Shown piece by piece: positions 1 to 9,599 of a stretch of 64,000 nucleotides of DNA. Origin of the DNA: Pseudomonas alkylphenolica (GTDB lineage Bacteria > Pseudomonadota > Gammaproteobacteria > Pseudomonadales > Pseudomonadaceae); assembly GCF_000746525.1 (NCBI RefSeq), contig NZ_CP009048.1, positions 3,651,501 through 3,715,500 on the forward strand. Reading direction: 5' to 3'. How positions within the stretch are numbered: the stretch's first letter is position 1; each line of letters begins with the position of its first letter. The notes under the pieces are model-generated. The model saw only the letters and a list, made by a program, of their open reading frames with translations, made no database searches and was not told the DNA's origin. The translations under genes and the position numbers were made by a program.

Positions 1-421
1 AGGCACCGAATGGGAGAATGCCTAATAACGTATATCCAGAAAATACCTGGACGGCCATCGCCAGATCTTTAAATGGTGTAGGGAAGTTCTCAGGATAGAA
101 AAGAACTCCATAGGTAATGATAAGAACAGGTGCAATAAAAGCAGAAAACAAGAGCATCCATATCCCTGCTGCCAGTATCTTCCCTTGCTCAACCATTCCC
201 CGGTTACTGCCGCCCAGTTCCAGATAGGTATCGTTCATCTCCGAAAAATTACGACGCGATGATTGGACCTGCCCGGTGTACACCGGCAGGGGCGAAAAAA
301 ACAGGGTCTCGTTCAGTCCCTTGACCCGTATTTCACCGGCACAGGGCCGCTGACTACGAATGTCCGGCGCAGGTTCAGCGGCAGTGCTTTTGTTTTGGCG
401 TTTGAACAGTTTGCTAAACAT
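1..421 (-). CDS. Second copy of T6SS membrane immunity protein (3' end outside window)
   Basis: About 140 N-terminal residues are visible and the gene runs off the window start. The first ~90 residues are nearly identical to the protein at 722-1909. After that the sequence diverges through two hydrophobic, probably membrane-spanning segments. The ATG at 421 overlaps the TAG of the upstream effector-tail remnant by eight bases, exactly as in the first copy, so the start is well supported. By position it is a duplicated immunity gene of a VasX-like effector (inference). It resembles DUF6708-type proteins found beside T6SS effectors, but that assignment is from memory. The N-terminal identity with a diverged membrane region suggests recombination or selection for a different toxin variant. 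Confidence 0.7.
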   Translation of the reverse strand, partial: MFSKLFKRQNKSTAAEPAPDIRSQRPCAGEIRVKGLNETLFFSPLPVYTGQVQSSRRNFSEMNDTYLELGGSNRGMVEQGKILAAGIWMLLFSAFIAPVLIITYGVLFYPENFPTPFKDLAMAVQVFSGYTLLGILPFGA

Positions 422-640
422 TGGCAGTCGCCAGCTCGTCTCTGAAGACCAGTCTGAAAGGCGCCTTACCCGTTCCCGTGGGCATGCTTTCCACCGCGTC
501 GAGTCGATAGATACCCTCGGTCATGATGGTCACACCATAATCGCGGGTGATGTACAGGTTACGCAGCACAAAAGTGGTGTGATGGAACACATCGCGCTCG
601 GCTTCCAGTTGCAGGGCTGTACCGATCAGGTTGGCACTGG
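414..640 (-). pseudogene. Remnant of T6SS effector C-terminus
   Basis: From about 640 down to the TAG at 414 the translation matches the last ~75 residues of the neighbouring effector, but an internal piece is missing. A segment matching the hydrophobic ANLIG...TALQL helix is joined directly to the EAERDVFHH segment that lies roughly 165 residues further on in the full protein. Both joined sites contain CAACTGG in the intact effector, so this looks like a deletion between 7-base direct repeats. Sequence upstream of 640 does not match the effector and contains a REP-like element. No start or ribosome site is convincing. It is best read as the scar left when the effector-immunity pair was duplicated. 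Confidence 0.65.
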
Positions 641-655
641 CACGGCTGTGCCGGG

Positions 656-683
656 CATCGCCAGCAACGCTGGCTCCTACAAT
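656..683. repeat. REP-like palindrome (P. fluorescens type)
   Basis: A short hairpin with stems CCAGC and GCTGG, followed by GGCTCCTAC. This is the style of REP seen in P. fluorescens-group genomes and differs from the GCGGGGCAAGCCCGC type found elsewhere in this window. It lies between immunity copy 1 and the effector-tail remnant, at the likely edge of the duplicated segment. Confidence 0.4.
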
Positions 684-721
684 AAGTGAGAATCTCAGCA
701 GCCCCGCCCGTTGTAACTCCA

Positions 722-1909
722 TCAATGTAAACCCGCTGTCTTGCAAGCCTCGACAAAGGTCGCACCTTTTTTATCCATCGCCTCTTTGACGATCTGGTTG
801 GCTTTCACCAAGGCCGGGCTGGGCTTTGCCCACTGTTCCGGCGGCAGCGGCTGTGACCATGCCTGCACCTGCTCCGGTAACGTCGGGCGGCCGACTCGAT
901 GGCCCCATTCAGCGAGCAGGTAAGGCATTTTCCAGAACACCAGCACGCGACGGATGTACCAGAAGCGCAAGGGCCATCGGGATCGCTTGGTATAGCCATA
1001 GCGTTCTCGCTCCTCAGCCGTTAAATGCTCCCCGCCTTCATCCAGGCCTCCCATGGCCCGCGCGTCTTCACGTTCGATTTCAAAGGTGTGCAGCCCTTCA
1101 TAGGGCTTGAGTCGATCCCCGGTTGGAATCAACCCCAACACGGCCAGCATCGGGTTCGGCGTATCCACCAACTGCCCGTCTTCCATGTAGTTGCGAATCG
1201 ACGCCCACATCCCGAGCGAATGGGCATCGCTGGGTTGAGGCAGCAGCAGAAACTGCACTTTGTCTTGTTCCTCATCCTCCAGCCCCATGCCCAAGGTGTA
1301 CTGGCGGGTGGCGCCATAGCTGGTGACGCCCTGGGTGTTGCTCACCCAGGCGACCACGCTTTCCCATGGCACGATCAGGACGCGGTGGGTTTTGTCGTCG
1401 ACGTAGCAGACTTCGCGGCGCTGGCGGTTGAAGCGTACAGGGTAGGTTTTGGCCGCCTTGTAGACGCTAGAGACCATGCCGTATAAATAGGCGCCGATCG
1501 GAAGAGTGGAAAGAAGCGACACGCTGATACTAACCTGCAAGAACATATACAAGTCGTGCCAAGGATCACTGAAATTTTCCGGATAGAAGAGCACCCCGCA
1601 CATAATTACCAAGCTTGGCATTATGAAAGCCAAAAATATAGGAATCCAAATACCTGATGCGAGTATTTTCCCTTGCTCAACCATTCCCCGGTTACTACCA
1701 CCCAGCTCTAGGTAGGTCTCGTTCATCTCCGAAAAATTACGACGCGATGATTGGACTTGGCCGGTGTACACCGGCAGGGGCGACAAAAACAGGGTTTCGT
1801 TCAGTCCCTTGACCCGTATTTCACCGGCGCAGGGCCGCTGACTACGAATGTCCGGGGCAGGTTCAGCGGCAGTGCTTTTGTTTTGGCGTTTGAACAGTTT
1901 GCTAAACAT
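722..1909 (-). CDS. T6SS effector-associated membrane immunity protein
   Basis: About 395 residues, directly downstream of the VasX-like effector. The ATG at 1909 overlaps the effector TAG by eight bases, indicating translational coupling. An in-frame ATG at 1927 lies inside the effector and is less likely. The protein has a polar N-terminus, two hydrophobic segments at roughly residues 85-110 and 125-150, and a large soluble C-terminal part rich in Trp and Arg. Position and membrane topology fit an immunity protein that blocks a membrane-active toxin (inference). The family is probably DUF6708-like. A second copy begins at 421. Confidence 0.7.
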   Translation of the reverse strand: MFSKLFKRQNKSTAAEPAPDIRSQRPCAGEIRVKGLNETLFLSPLPVYTGQVQSSRRNFSEMNETYLELGGSNRGMVEQGKILASGIWIPIFLAFIMPSLVIMCGVLFYPENFSDPWHDLYMFLQVSISVSLLSTLPIGAYLYGMVSSVYKAAKTYPVRFNRQRREVCYVDDKTHRVLIVPWESVVAWVSNTQGVTSYGATRQYTLGMGLEDEEQDKVQFLLLPQPSDAHSLGMWASIRNYMEDGQLVDTPNPMLAVLGLIPTGDRLKPYEGLHTFEIEREDARAMGGLDEGGEHLTAEERERYGYTKRSRWPLRFWYIRRVLVFWKMPYLLAEWGHRVGRPTLPEQVQAWSQPLPPEQWAKPSPALVKANQIVKEAMDKKGATFVEACKTAGLH

Positions 1910-4900
1910 TGGCAGTCGCCAGGTCATCTCTGATGAATAACTTGAAAGGAGCCTTGCCCGTTCCGGGAGGCATATTCTCGACCGAGCCCAGTCGATAGGT
2001 GCCCTGAGTCATGATGGTCACACCATAAGAACGGGTGATGTGCAGGTCACGCAGCACAAAAGTGGTGTGATGGAACACATCGCGCTCGGCTTCCAGTTGG
2101 TAGGCGATGGTGAAAGCCAGGGCGAAGATCGAGGTTTGCTCGCAATTATGAATCGGCAGATGCAGCGTCAGTGCTTGTTGTTCTTCACTGACGACGATGA
2201 AACGCGTGGCCCATATCGCGGTGCTTTCGTTCCAGCGCACCGGCGGCAGGGTGGGCCTGTAAGGCTGGTGTATGTAGTTGTCACGGCCCTGTTGGTAGGC
2301 TTGTAGCTGCAACTTGCGCTGGTCCATTTCCTGGGTGCTGATGCCGGGTAGCACCAGTTTCAGGTAGGTTTTTTTGTCATCGCGGATCAGATCGCAAGTC
2401 GGCTTTTGCACGACCTTGGCAAGCTCAGTCCATTCGTCTTGCAGGCTGCGGTGCCTGGATTTGTTGCCCCAGCACTGTTCTCCATCCATACTTGCAGGTC
2501 ATCCAGATTGAAGTAGTTGTACAAGCCTTCACCTGCCAGTTGCAGGGCTGTGCCGATCAGGCCTATCAGGTTGGCACGTGCACCGATAGCCAAAAGCCGT
2601 GGACTGGCCTCCGCCCACGCCAACGCGCGCAGTTCGGTCGGTGTTTTCAGGATGTTCTTGATAATCGAGCCCGTGTGCTTGGCTGCCCAGGTGTTGGTGC
2701 CAACCAATGTCCCATCACCGGTAATTTGCAGCGTGGTAGCAGCGAGCCCCTTGTAATTGCCTTTAGCCAAGGCCTGCCCCCATTGCAGGGAGTGTTTGCC
2801 CAAGTCGATTGATGCTGCTGTGCCACCAAACGCAAATGCCCAAAATCCGGCAATACCGCTCCAACGCCCCAAACGGCTCATAGTGTTTAACTTACCGGCA
2901 GCGCTTTCCATCTGCTCGATATGTGCTTGAAAGACCGTAATAGAAAGTCCTTGCGCAGCTGCAAAGCCAGCTGCGGTCATTCCAATTAGAGACTCGGTGA
3001 AAGCTAAATAATCCCCTAAAGAGCGCTTGTCGTTTTTCAGGAGAGTGATTAGCCCATCAATAAACTTCTGCCCCTGAATAACAAACAGCACCAACGCGAT
3101 CCCATCGCCTTTCGACTTCACCGCCGCTAACAGCGGCTTGTTAAAGGTTCCAGTGGCCCGGAAGTCCCGCGCGGTCCTGGTCATCTCCGTACGCAACTGC
3201 GGGTCCAGGCCATCGATCACCGTGCCAATTTGCGCCGGGCTGTCGCCACCGACGGTCAAGGCGCCCGCCAGCCGCTCTTCCAGGGGCAGCAGTGCGTTTT
3301 TCAGCAGCTGGATCCGCTGGTTATAGGCCGCTTCGCTGCCAGGCATGGCGACACCTGAGGATTGCCGCATCAATTCGCGGTTGCGCAGCCGGTAGGTTTC
3401 CTTGAGTTGACTGCGCAGGTTCATCGATTGCTCGCGGGCCTGATTGAACGCCGCGATTTCTGTTGCTGAGGCCCCGCGTAACGTCAGGCCCTGGCGGGAA
3501 AATTCGCGCAACAGTTGCAGTCGCGCCGGTGCCCCGATGTGGCGAATGTAGCCATTGGGATCAATGTTCTGTCCCTGCCTGAAGGTATCGTGAGCCTTCT
3601 CCAACTGATCAGCTACTTCCAGTTGATGTGCAGGGACGTAGGCCCCTTCCAACATGCTTTGCAAACCCATGAACTGGGTATTCAGCTTGGTGTAGTTAGG
3701 CAGGCGCTCGGTCATCAGGAGGCGGAACTGATTACTCAGCACATTGACGCCGGCCAGACTTTCCGGTGCGGTGAAGGCACTGATGGTGAACTGGCTCAGT
3801 TCAGCCAGTTTCTTGGCCACGTCGGCTTGTGCAGCCAAGGTCAGGGTGTCGAGCCCGGGCACCACCGTCAGCAGGTTGGACTCCAGGTAGGCGGCCAGTT
3901 TTTCCGTGGCTTGTTGATCCGCGCACATCGCTGCTACGCAAACGAACTCGGTTTCCAGGCGGTGCTGGATCTGGGCATCGAGGGTGAAGTCGTAATACCA
4001 GGCGGCACGGTGGAAGTGGCCGGCAGTGAACAGGTTGAGACGATCGTCACGGATGTTCTGCAGGCGCGCATGCCAGTGACTCAGCAGGTTTTGCTCGGTG
4101 ATGACGAAGGCTTCCATCGCGGCGCGATCGACCAGATCGTCGATGCCCCTCTGGCCCAGCTCCTTGCCGTGCAGCGTTTGCCAGCTCTGCACGCTGAGCT
4201 TGTTGATGGTGCGCTGGTGTTTTTCATAAAGCAGCGTGCCCAGGGCATCCTTCATGTCGATGAAGGCCCGGGCATAGACATTGACTTCGGCCGCGCGGCG
4301 CCAGTGCTGATCAGGGCCGAAGATCCCCGGATCCTTGTGGTCGCGACGGACCTTGAGAAATTCGTAGATGCTCGCTTGTTGTGCCTCGCTGGTCTCGTCC
4401 CTCAGCGCCTGGATATCCGCATCCGTTTCGCTCAAGGCCTGCAGACGCGAGTCGTTGACGTCGTACAAGGACTGGATGTAAGCGCCGCTGAGGTACTGGG
4501 CCTGACGCCTGTCATCAGCACTCCACTGCTCGATCCAGTCCGCGACTTTCAGCTGGGCAGCGGCCAGATCGCGCATCACGCCAATGTCGTCGCGCAGCAG
4601 CAGAAACAGGTAATCATTCTGGTAGGCGCCGAGTACCTTACTGGTCAGTGCTTCAATCTCGGTGTCGTGGAACAGCGGCTGGTCTTCCCAGTGGTACGGC
4701 ACTTTCTCCTCAGGGTTGACACCGTCGGGAAAGGCTTTGGACGGCGGCAGTTGGGTGACGCCTGACGCGTCCGGCACCTGGGCGTTTTCTGCCACTTCCG
4801 CCAGCCATTTCTCCACCTGTAATGTGCTCAACAGGTTGGCGCCGCCGTAGAGCGGGCAGGCACTCTGCAGTTCGACACGTTGCATCAAACGCTGGCGCTC

Positions 4901-5353
4901 GTCCCCTGACTTGAGCACTTGCGCGCACTTGAAGGCCGTCCACTGAATTTCGGAGTAACAGGCGTACAAGGTGTGCTGCCGGGTGAAGATCAAATGCGGT
5001 TCGCCCACCGACGTGGTACGCGTATCGGCGGTCACCTCGTTGCTGTTCCACAGCAGCTTGCTGATCTCGGCGTTTTCGACACGGTATTCGTGCAGGTAGC
5101 CGGTGTTGGCATCGATGATGTACAGGTAACCATCGCGCAGCAGGCGGATGCCCAGCGGCTGGCTCTTGATCTTGAACGGCAGGGTCAGCTCGGCGGTCGG
5201 ATCGAGGTGTTCAACCAGTCCGTAACGCAGCGGTAGCAACTGCAGCTTCTTGTTCATCAAGGGGCACACGCCGATGGGAGAGCGTATGTCCTTGACACTT
5301 TTGGCCATGGCGGCGGTATTGGCGCTGATTTTCGGCGGTCGTTGCACAGTCAT
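1902..5353 (-). pseudogene. VasX-like T6SS effector (BTH_I2691 type), frameshifted
   Basis: Reading starts with an ATG at 5353 that overlaps the adaptor's TGA (ATGA). The N-terminal ~200 residues, with GVCPL, LPLRYG and LRDGYLYII motifs, are typical of the VasX N-terminal region that loads onto VgrG. Residues ~740-930 hold several hydrophobic stretches consistent with a pore-forming domain. Near 2474 the frame breaks: frame 1 ends ENS and continues as a nonsense tail to 2387, while the conserved continuation (CWGNKS...LQDEW) lies in the other frame and ends at 1902. Reading the T at 2474 twice restores one protein of about 1,150 residues. A one-base deletion is the simplest explanation; assembly error is possible. 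Confidence 0.8.
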
Positions 5354-6222
5354 GGCTGGCTTCCTTGTCGTTGATCGGCGCGAAGCTCAGCCAGTTCGGC
5401 CGCAAGCTTTACTCGGGCCAAAAGAGCATCCGGTCTCGATTTCGTCAGCAAGTGAGCGATGTCTGGATGGTCAGTCAGCGGTTGTCCGGCCAGATAGCCG
5501 AAAACGTTCGCGTAGAAGCTAAGCTCCTGGTCTGAGCAGAAGCCTTGTTGATAGGCCTGTTCCGTCATGTTCTGCACATACGACCGCTGTGCAGTCGGTG
5601 CTAGGGTCGCCAGCAAATCCGGAAAGTACTTGTGCAAGTGCTCAATCAAACCCGAGACGGCGTTGCGAAACTCCACGCTTCCCAACGCGGTGAGTTCCTG
5701 GTCGGTCAATCGATACGTCGCGGGCTCGGCAATGGCCTGATGGGGGCGCGCGTGTTGCCGCCAGACGCCCTCGACGCCATCCGGCAAACAGACATGCGTG
5801 ACAGGACCGAACCAGCGCGCGCTGCGGTCTTGCACCGCAATGCTGAACAACTGATGCATGACCGCTGGATCGGCAATGCGTGGCATGACGTCCACGCCGT
5901 CTACCTGTTCAACACAGAGCAAGTGGCGCCAATGCTCACAGAGCTTGTGCACATCGGCACTACTGAAAAGCAAATAGCCCCATTCGAGGGCGGCGTGTTC
6001 CTGAAAGTACGCCAGCAGCGGATCATGAAGGCCGTTGAGCGCGATCAAACAGGGGGAAATGTCTAACAACTCATGCCAGCGCGTATTCAAGTACAGGTTG
6101 TAAGCAGGATTGCCCCATGGGTGCAGGCGTTGCACCAGATCCGGCACGCTGACACCATCCAGTAGTAAGTAAGCAGGCGTCGCCCAGGGCAAATCGTGTG
6201 GCAGTGGCGGCAATTCAAGCAT
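5350..6222 (-). CDS. DUF4123 T6SS effector chaperone/adaptor
   Basis: About 290 residues lying between vgrG and the effector, the standard place for DUF4123 (TAP/TEC) proteins that help load a specific effector on its cognate VgrG. The N-terminal segment (WATPAYLLLDGVSVPDL, LYLNTRW, SPCLIAL) is typical of the family. The ATG at 6222 overlaps the vgrG stop by eight bases, and the stop overlaps the effector start in ATGA, so the three genes form a tightly coupled unit. A longer reading from 6264 would begin inside vgrG and is rejected. Confidence 0.88.
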   Translation of the reverse strand: MLELPPLPHDLPWATPAYLLLDGVSVPDLVQRLHPWGNPAYNLYLNTRWHELLDISPCLIALNGLHDPLLAYFQEHAALEWGYLLFSSADVHKLCEHWRHLLCVEQVDGVDVMPRIADPAVMHQLFSIAVQDRSARWFGPVTHVCLPDGVEGVWRQHARPHQAIAEPATYRLTDQELTALGSVEFRNAVSGLIEHLHKYFPDLLATLAPTAQRSYVQNMTEQAYQQGFCSDQELSFYANVFGYLAGQPLTDHPDIAHLLTKSRPDALLARVKLAAELAELRADQRQGSQP

Positions 6223-8237
6223 CGGTTTGTTCCCCTTGCTGTATAGCGGCTTGGCAAACCACACAGACCGGCTTTTTGGCCAGCAAAGCCTTGCGCTGCG
6301 TCAGGGGCAGCACCGGCGCGTGAAGCGCAGCCAGTTCAGTTGGCACGGCTTGTTGGAGCACAGCACCGGGCACGGGTGTCCCGCCGATTTGAATGTCGGT
6401 GCTGCTGAAAATACCGCCCGGACCCATCACGATGTGCTGGCCGCCAGCGCTCAAGGTGATGCTGGCGCCGGCATCGAGAATCACATTGGCTGTTGTTTTG
6501 AGGTGGACCTGTTGGCCGGCCTCGATCGCCACCGTATGCCCGACCCGGGTATGGCTGCTGCTGGCAACCTGCAGGTAGTCGTTGGCCTTGAGTTCGACCT
6601 TGCGGTCCGCCTTAACGGTGCGCTGGTCTTCGGCTTCCAGCACCGCAATGCTGTTGCCCTTGATGGTTTCCCGGCGTTCGTTACCGACCTCCAGCTGACT
6701 GTCGTTCTCGATTTTTTGCTCCATGTCGCGCTGGGCACGCAGGTAAATCAGCTCCTGGCCAGCCCGGTCTTCAATCGACAGTTCGTTGTAGGCCGGCCAC
6801 TGGGCGGGGCGAGCTGCGGCTGCGCAACACGGTTTTGGTTTTGTTCGTGGGCAACGGGTACGGCACCGCCGTGCGGGTATTGGGCACACAGCCAGTAATC
6901 AACGGCTGGTCAGGGTCACCTTCCAGATAGGTCACCACCACTTCCATACCGATGCGCGGGATGGTCACCGCGCCGAAGCCCTCCCCGGCCCAGCTGGAGG
7001 ACACCCGCAGCCAGCAACTGCTCTTGTCGCTGTTCAGCTCGGCGCGGTCCCAATGGAACTCGACTTTGACCCGGCCATGCTCATCGCAGAAAATTTCTTC
7101 GCCTTCAGGCCCGGTGACACGGGCGGTCTGGCTGACCAGCACGGATTTGCGGGTGACCAGCGGTGGCCGATAGAACACGTCCCAGGGAATCGCACTGAAG
7201 CTATTGCGGTAACCCTGGCTGAAGCCGTCTGCGGATGGGTTGTCGCTGCCGGCCGACTCCCCCAGCACCTGCGGCTGCTTGCCTTCGTGGCTCACGCTGA
7301 GCAGCAACCACAAGTCGTTGCACGCTTTACGCGGGTGCTCGCGCAGGTCGAAGAAATGGCCGCTGCGCAGTTCAGGCTGATCGCTTTTGCCTTCGGCCAA
7401 CCGGTAGTCGCTGCGATGCCGTTCCAGGGCTTGACGGGCAAGCTGCCTGCCGCGCTCTTCGGTTTCGATCGCCGTGGGGTAGCGGTAGTCTTCAAGTGCC
7501 GGAGTGAACTCGGCGGTGAAGCGACTTTCCAGCAATCGGCTTGGGCGTTTCAGGTCATAGTCGCGCCGGGTGACGGTACTGGTCCGCGTACTGAAACGCT
7601 GGGAGAACTGGCTGACAACTGGATGATCGGCCACCAGACCGGCGCCTTGCTGATACGGGGTTGCCCCCAGTTTGGGAAAATAGGTCTGAGCGTCGGTGAA
7701 CACCAGGTGGTGACCCTCCGGGCTGTGCTGGTGGTGCCAGGCAATGCCTTCTTCACTGCACAACCTTCGAACTAGATCGAGGTCGGATTCACCATACTGA
7801 GTGCAGTACTCGCGCGCGGGACAGGGGCTGACATGGAAGCTAAAGGCATCGGCCTGGATGCCGTGGCCCTGCAGCACCTGAGCGATAATCTGCGGCACCG
7901 TCAGCTGCTGGAAAATTCGTTGGTTGTGGCTGAACTGCAAGTAATGCAGGGCCGGGACCAGGGTCAGCTGATAGCGGGTCAGGCGTGTGCCGGGCTCCTC
8001 CACCCGAACGTCTTCGATGCGGCCATGCAGCCCTTCCCCGTTCAAGCCGAAGCGCAGAAACGCCGGCTGGCTGAGCAGGCTTTCCAGATCGAAGTCAGGG
8101 TATTCACTGACCAGCGCGATCTTGATCGCATACAAGCAACTGATGGTTTCGGTACCGTCAAACGCCAGCACCTTGAAATCATTGCGAACCTCGGGGATCA
8201 GCAACTCGAACTGCACACTATTGGCCGGTGCGAACAT
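6215..8237 (-). pseudogene. vgrG: VgrG spike protein of T6SS, frameshifted
   Basis: Starts at ATG 8237 behind AAGGA, with the usual VgrG opening (FELLIPEVRNDFKVLAFDGTE). The gp27-like part, the gp5 OB-fold (GRVKVEFHWDR, SCWLRVSSSWAG, GAVTIPRIGMEVVV) and the repeat-rich needle tip follow in order. After LRSRSSP the frame is lost near 6791: the conserved YNELSIEDRAG continues only in another frame, as if one C had been inserted in GGCCGGCC. Repaired length would be ~670 residues. The C-terminal tail ends with a CVVC motif. No core T6SS genes are nearby, so this is an orphan vgrG island. Confidence 0.85.
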
Positions 8238-8420
8238 GCGTTTGTCCTTAAACGGGGGAAGAGAAACCACGCTATGCCCACGCGATATCGCGCCTGAGCG
8301 GGCGTAAACACCCGGAAAAGCTACCAAGAGCGACAAAAAATAGATGTCAGACGCTTCCTAAACTGCATCTGTATTTTCTGGTCTTCAGTTGACTGGTTCA
8401 CTCAAGCCCACCCCACACCC

Positions 8421-8437
8421 GTCAACCCAAAGTTGAC
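8421..8437. promoter_or_regulatory. Inverted repeat upstream of XRE-PAS regulator
   Basis: GTCAAC and GTTGAC arms separated by five bases, 50 bases before the start at 8487. A second short palindrome, GTATAC, follows at 8445. This fits an operator for autoregulation by the XRE-type gene downstream, but there is no direct evidence of binding. Confidence 0.35.
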
Positions 8438-8486
8438 AGCTTAGGTATACTGACAGGCTCTTGGCCCCGATCAGGACACCTGCCCC

Positions 8487-9569
8487 ATGTTGGAAAACAG
8501 TTTCGCCTTCCGCCTCAAGGAGCTGCTCGAGCATCACAAGCTGACCCTGCAAGCCGTGGGCACGGCCTTGGGGATCTCGCGCACCGCGGTGCACAAATGG
8601 ACCCGCGGCGGCGAAATCGACTACGACAACCTGCGCAAGCTGGCTGACTTTCTCCAGGTCAACTGGATCTGGCTGCGCTACGGCGAAGAGGCCCTGCAGA
8701 ACATCCAGCAGCCGCAGGTGGTCGAGCTGCCGATGACCGACCTGCGCCGGCGCTACACCGCTGAAATCATGGAAAGCGAAACACGCATGAAGCTGGCCCA
8801 GGAAGGTGCGCGCATCGTCACCTGGGAGTGGAACCTGATCAGCGACGAGGTCACCTACTCGCCCAATGTCGAGCAGGTCTATGGCTGGCCGGTGCATCGC
8901 AACGAAGACTTCTGGGCCCACCTGCCAGCCGAAGACGTCGCGCAGATGCAGGCCATGTATGCGCAGGCGGTGGCCGACGGCAGTGGTTGCGAATGCGATT
9001 TCCGTATCACTCGCCCCGATGGCGAACTGCGCTGGATTTCCTCCCGCGCCACGGTCGTACGCGACAGCGCCGGACGCTCGGTGAAAATGGTCGGTATCAG
9101 CATGGACAACACCGAACGCCAGGTCGCCGAGCAAGCGCTGCGCAACAGCGAAGAGCGTTTTCGCGCAATCTTCGAACTGGCCTGGGGCGCCCTCGCCTAC
9201 ATCGACCCTGACGGCAGCTGGCAGCGGGTCAACAACAGCCTGTGCGAGCTGCTCGGCTACCGCCCTGAAGAGCTCTACGCCACGACCTTCCAGCAGATCA
9301 CCCACCCCGACGATCTGGCGGCCAACCTGCAACTGCTGCAACGCATGCTGGCTGGTGAAACCGAGCGCTATGAGGTGGAGAAACGGGTGCGCCACAAAAA
9401 CGGTGAGTACATCTGGGTACGCGCCCGCACTTCGCTGCAGCGCCGGGCCGACGGTGAGCCGGAACACCTGATCAGCGTGTTCGAAGACATCAGCGCCGAA
9501 CGCCAGGAGCACGAACGGCTGCAGGCCCACATTGCCGGTCTCGAAGCCAGGTTGGCGCAACGCGCCTGA
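8487..9569 (+). CDS. XRE-family regulator with two PAS domains
   Basis: 360 residues. Residues ~5-60 form a helix-turn-helix of the Cro/C1 type (LKELLEHHKLTLQAVGTALG, SRTAVHKW). They are followed by two PAS/PAC modules at roughly 95-215 and 225-345; the second has a clear SEERFRAIFE entry and an HKNGEYIWVRAR core. The C-terminus is a short coiled coil. There is no kinase, GGDEF or other output domain, so DNA binding is the only apparent output and the PAS domains probably sense a small ligand or redox state (inference). Single gene behind a possible operator at 8421. Confidence 0.8.
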   Translation: MLENSFAFRLKELLEHHKLTLQAVGTALGISRTAVHKWTRGGEIDYDNLRKLADFLQVNWIWLRYGEEALQNIQQPQVVELPMTDLRRRYTAEIMESETRMKLAQEGARIVTWEWNLISDEVTYSPNVEQVYGWPVHRNEDFWAHLPAEDVAQMQAMYAQAVADGSGCECDFRITRPDGELRWISSRATVVRDSAGRSVKMVGISMDNTERQVAEQALRNSEERFRAIFELAWGALAYIDPDGSWQRVNNSLCELLGYRPEELYATTFQQITHPDDLAANLQLLQRMLAGETERYEVEKRVRHKNGEYIWVRARTSLQRRADGEPEHLISVFEDISAERQEHERLQAHIAGLEARLAQRA

Positions 9570-9599
9570 GTCACTTCACGTTGATTGGGAGCGTAATGG

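Noticed and set aside
3515..4765. Long open frame on the plus strand opposite the T6SS effector
   Set aside because: Antisense shadow of a GC-rich gene; no family-like content or ribosome site, and the minus-strand frame has clear domains.
8433..8451. TTGACA and TATACT as a sigma-70 promoter
   Set aside because: The two hexamers are only seven bases apart, far too close for a -35/-10 pair.
8385..9560. Long minus-strand frame across the XRE-PAS gene
   Set aside because: Mirror of a well-supported coding region with HTH and PAS motifs on the plus strand.
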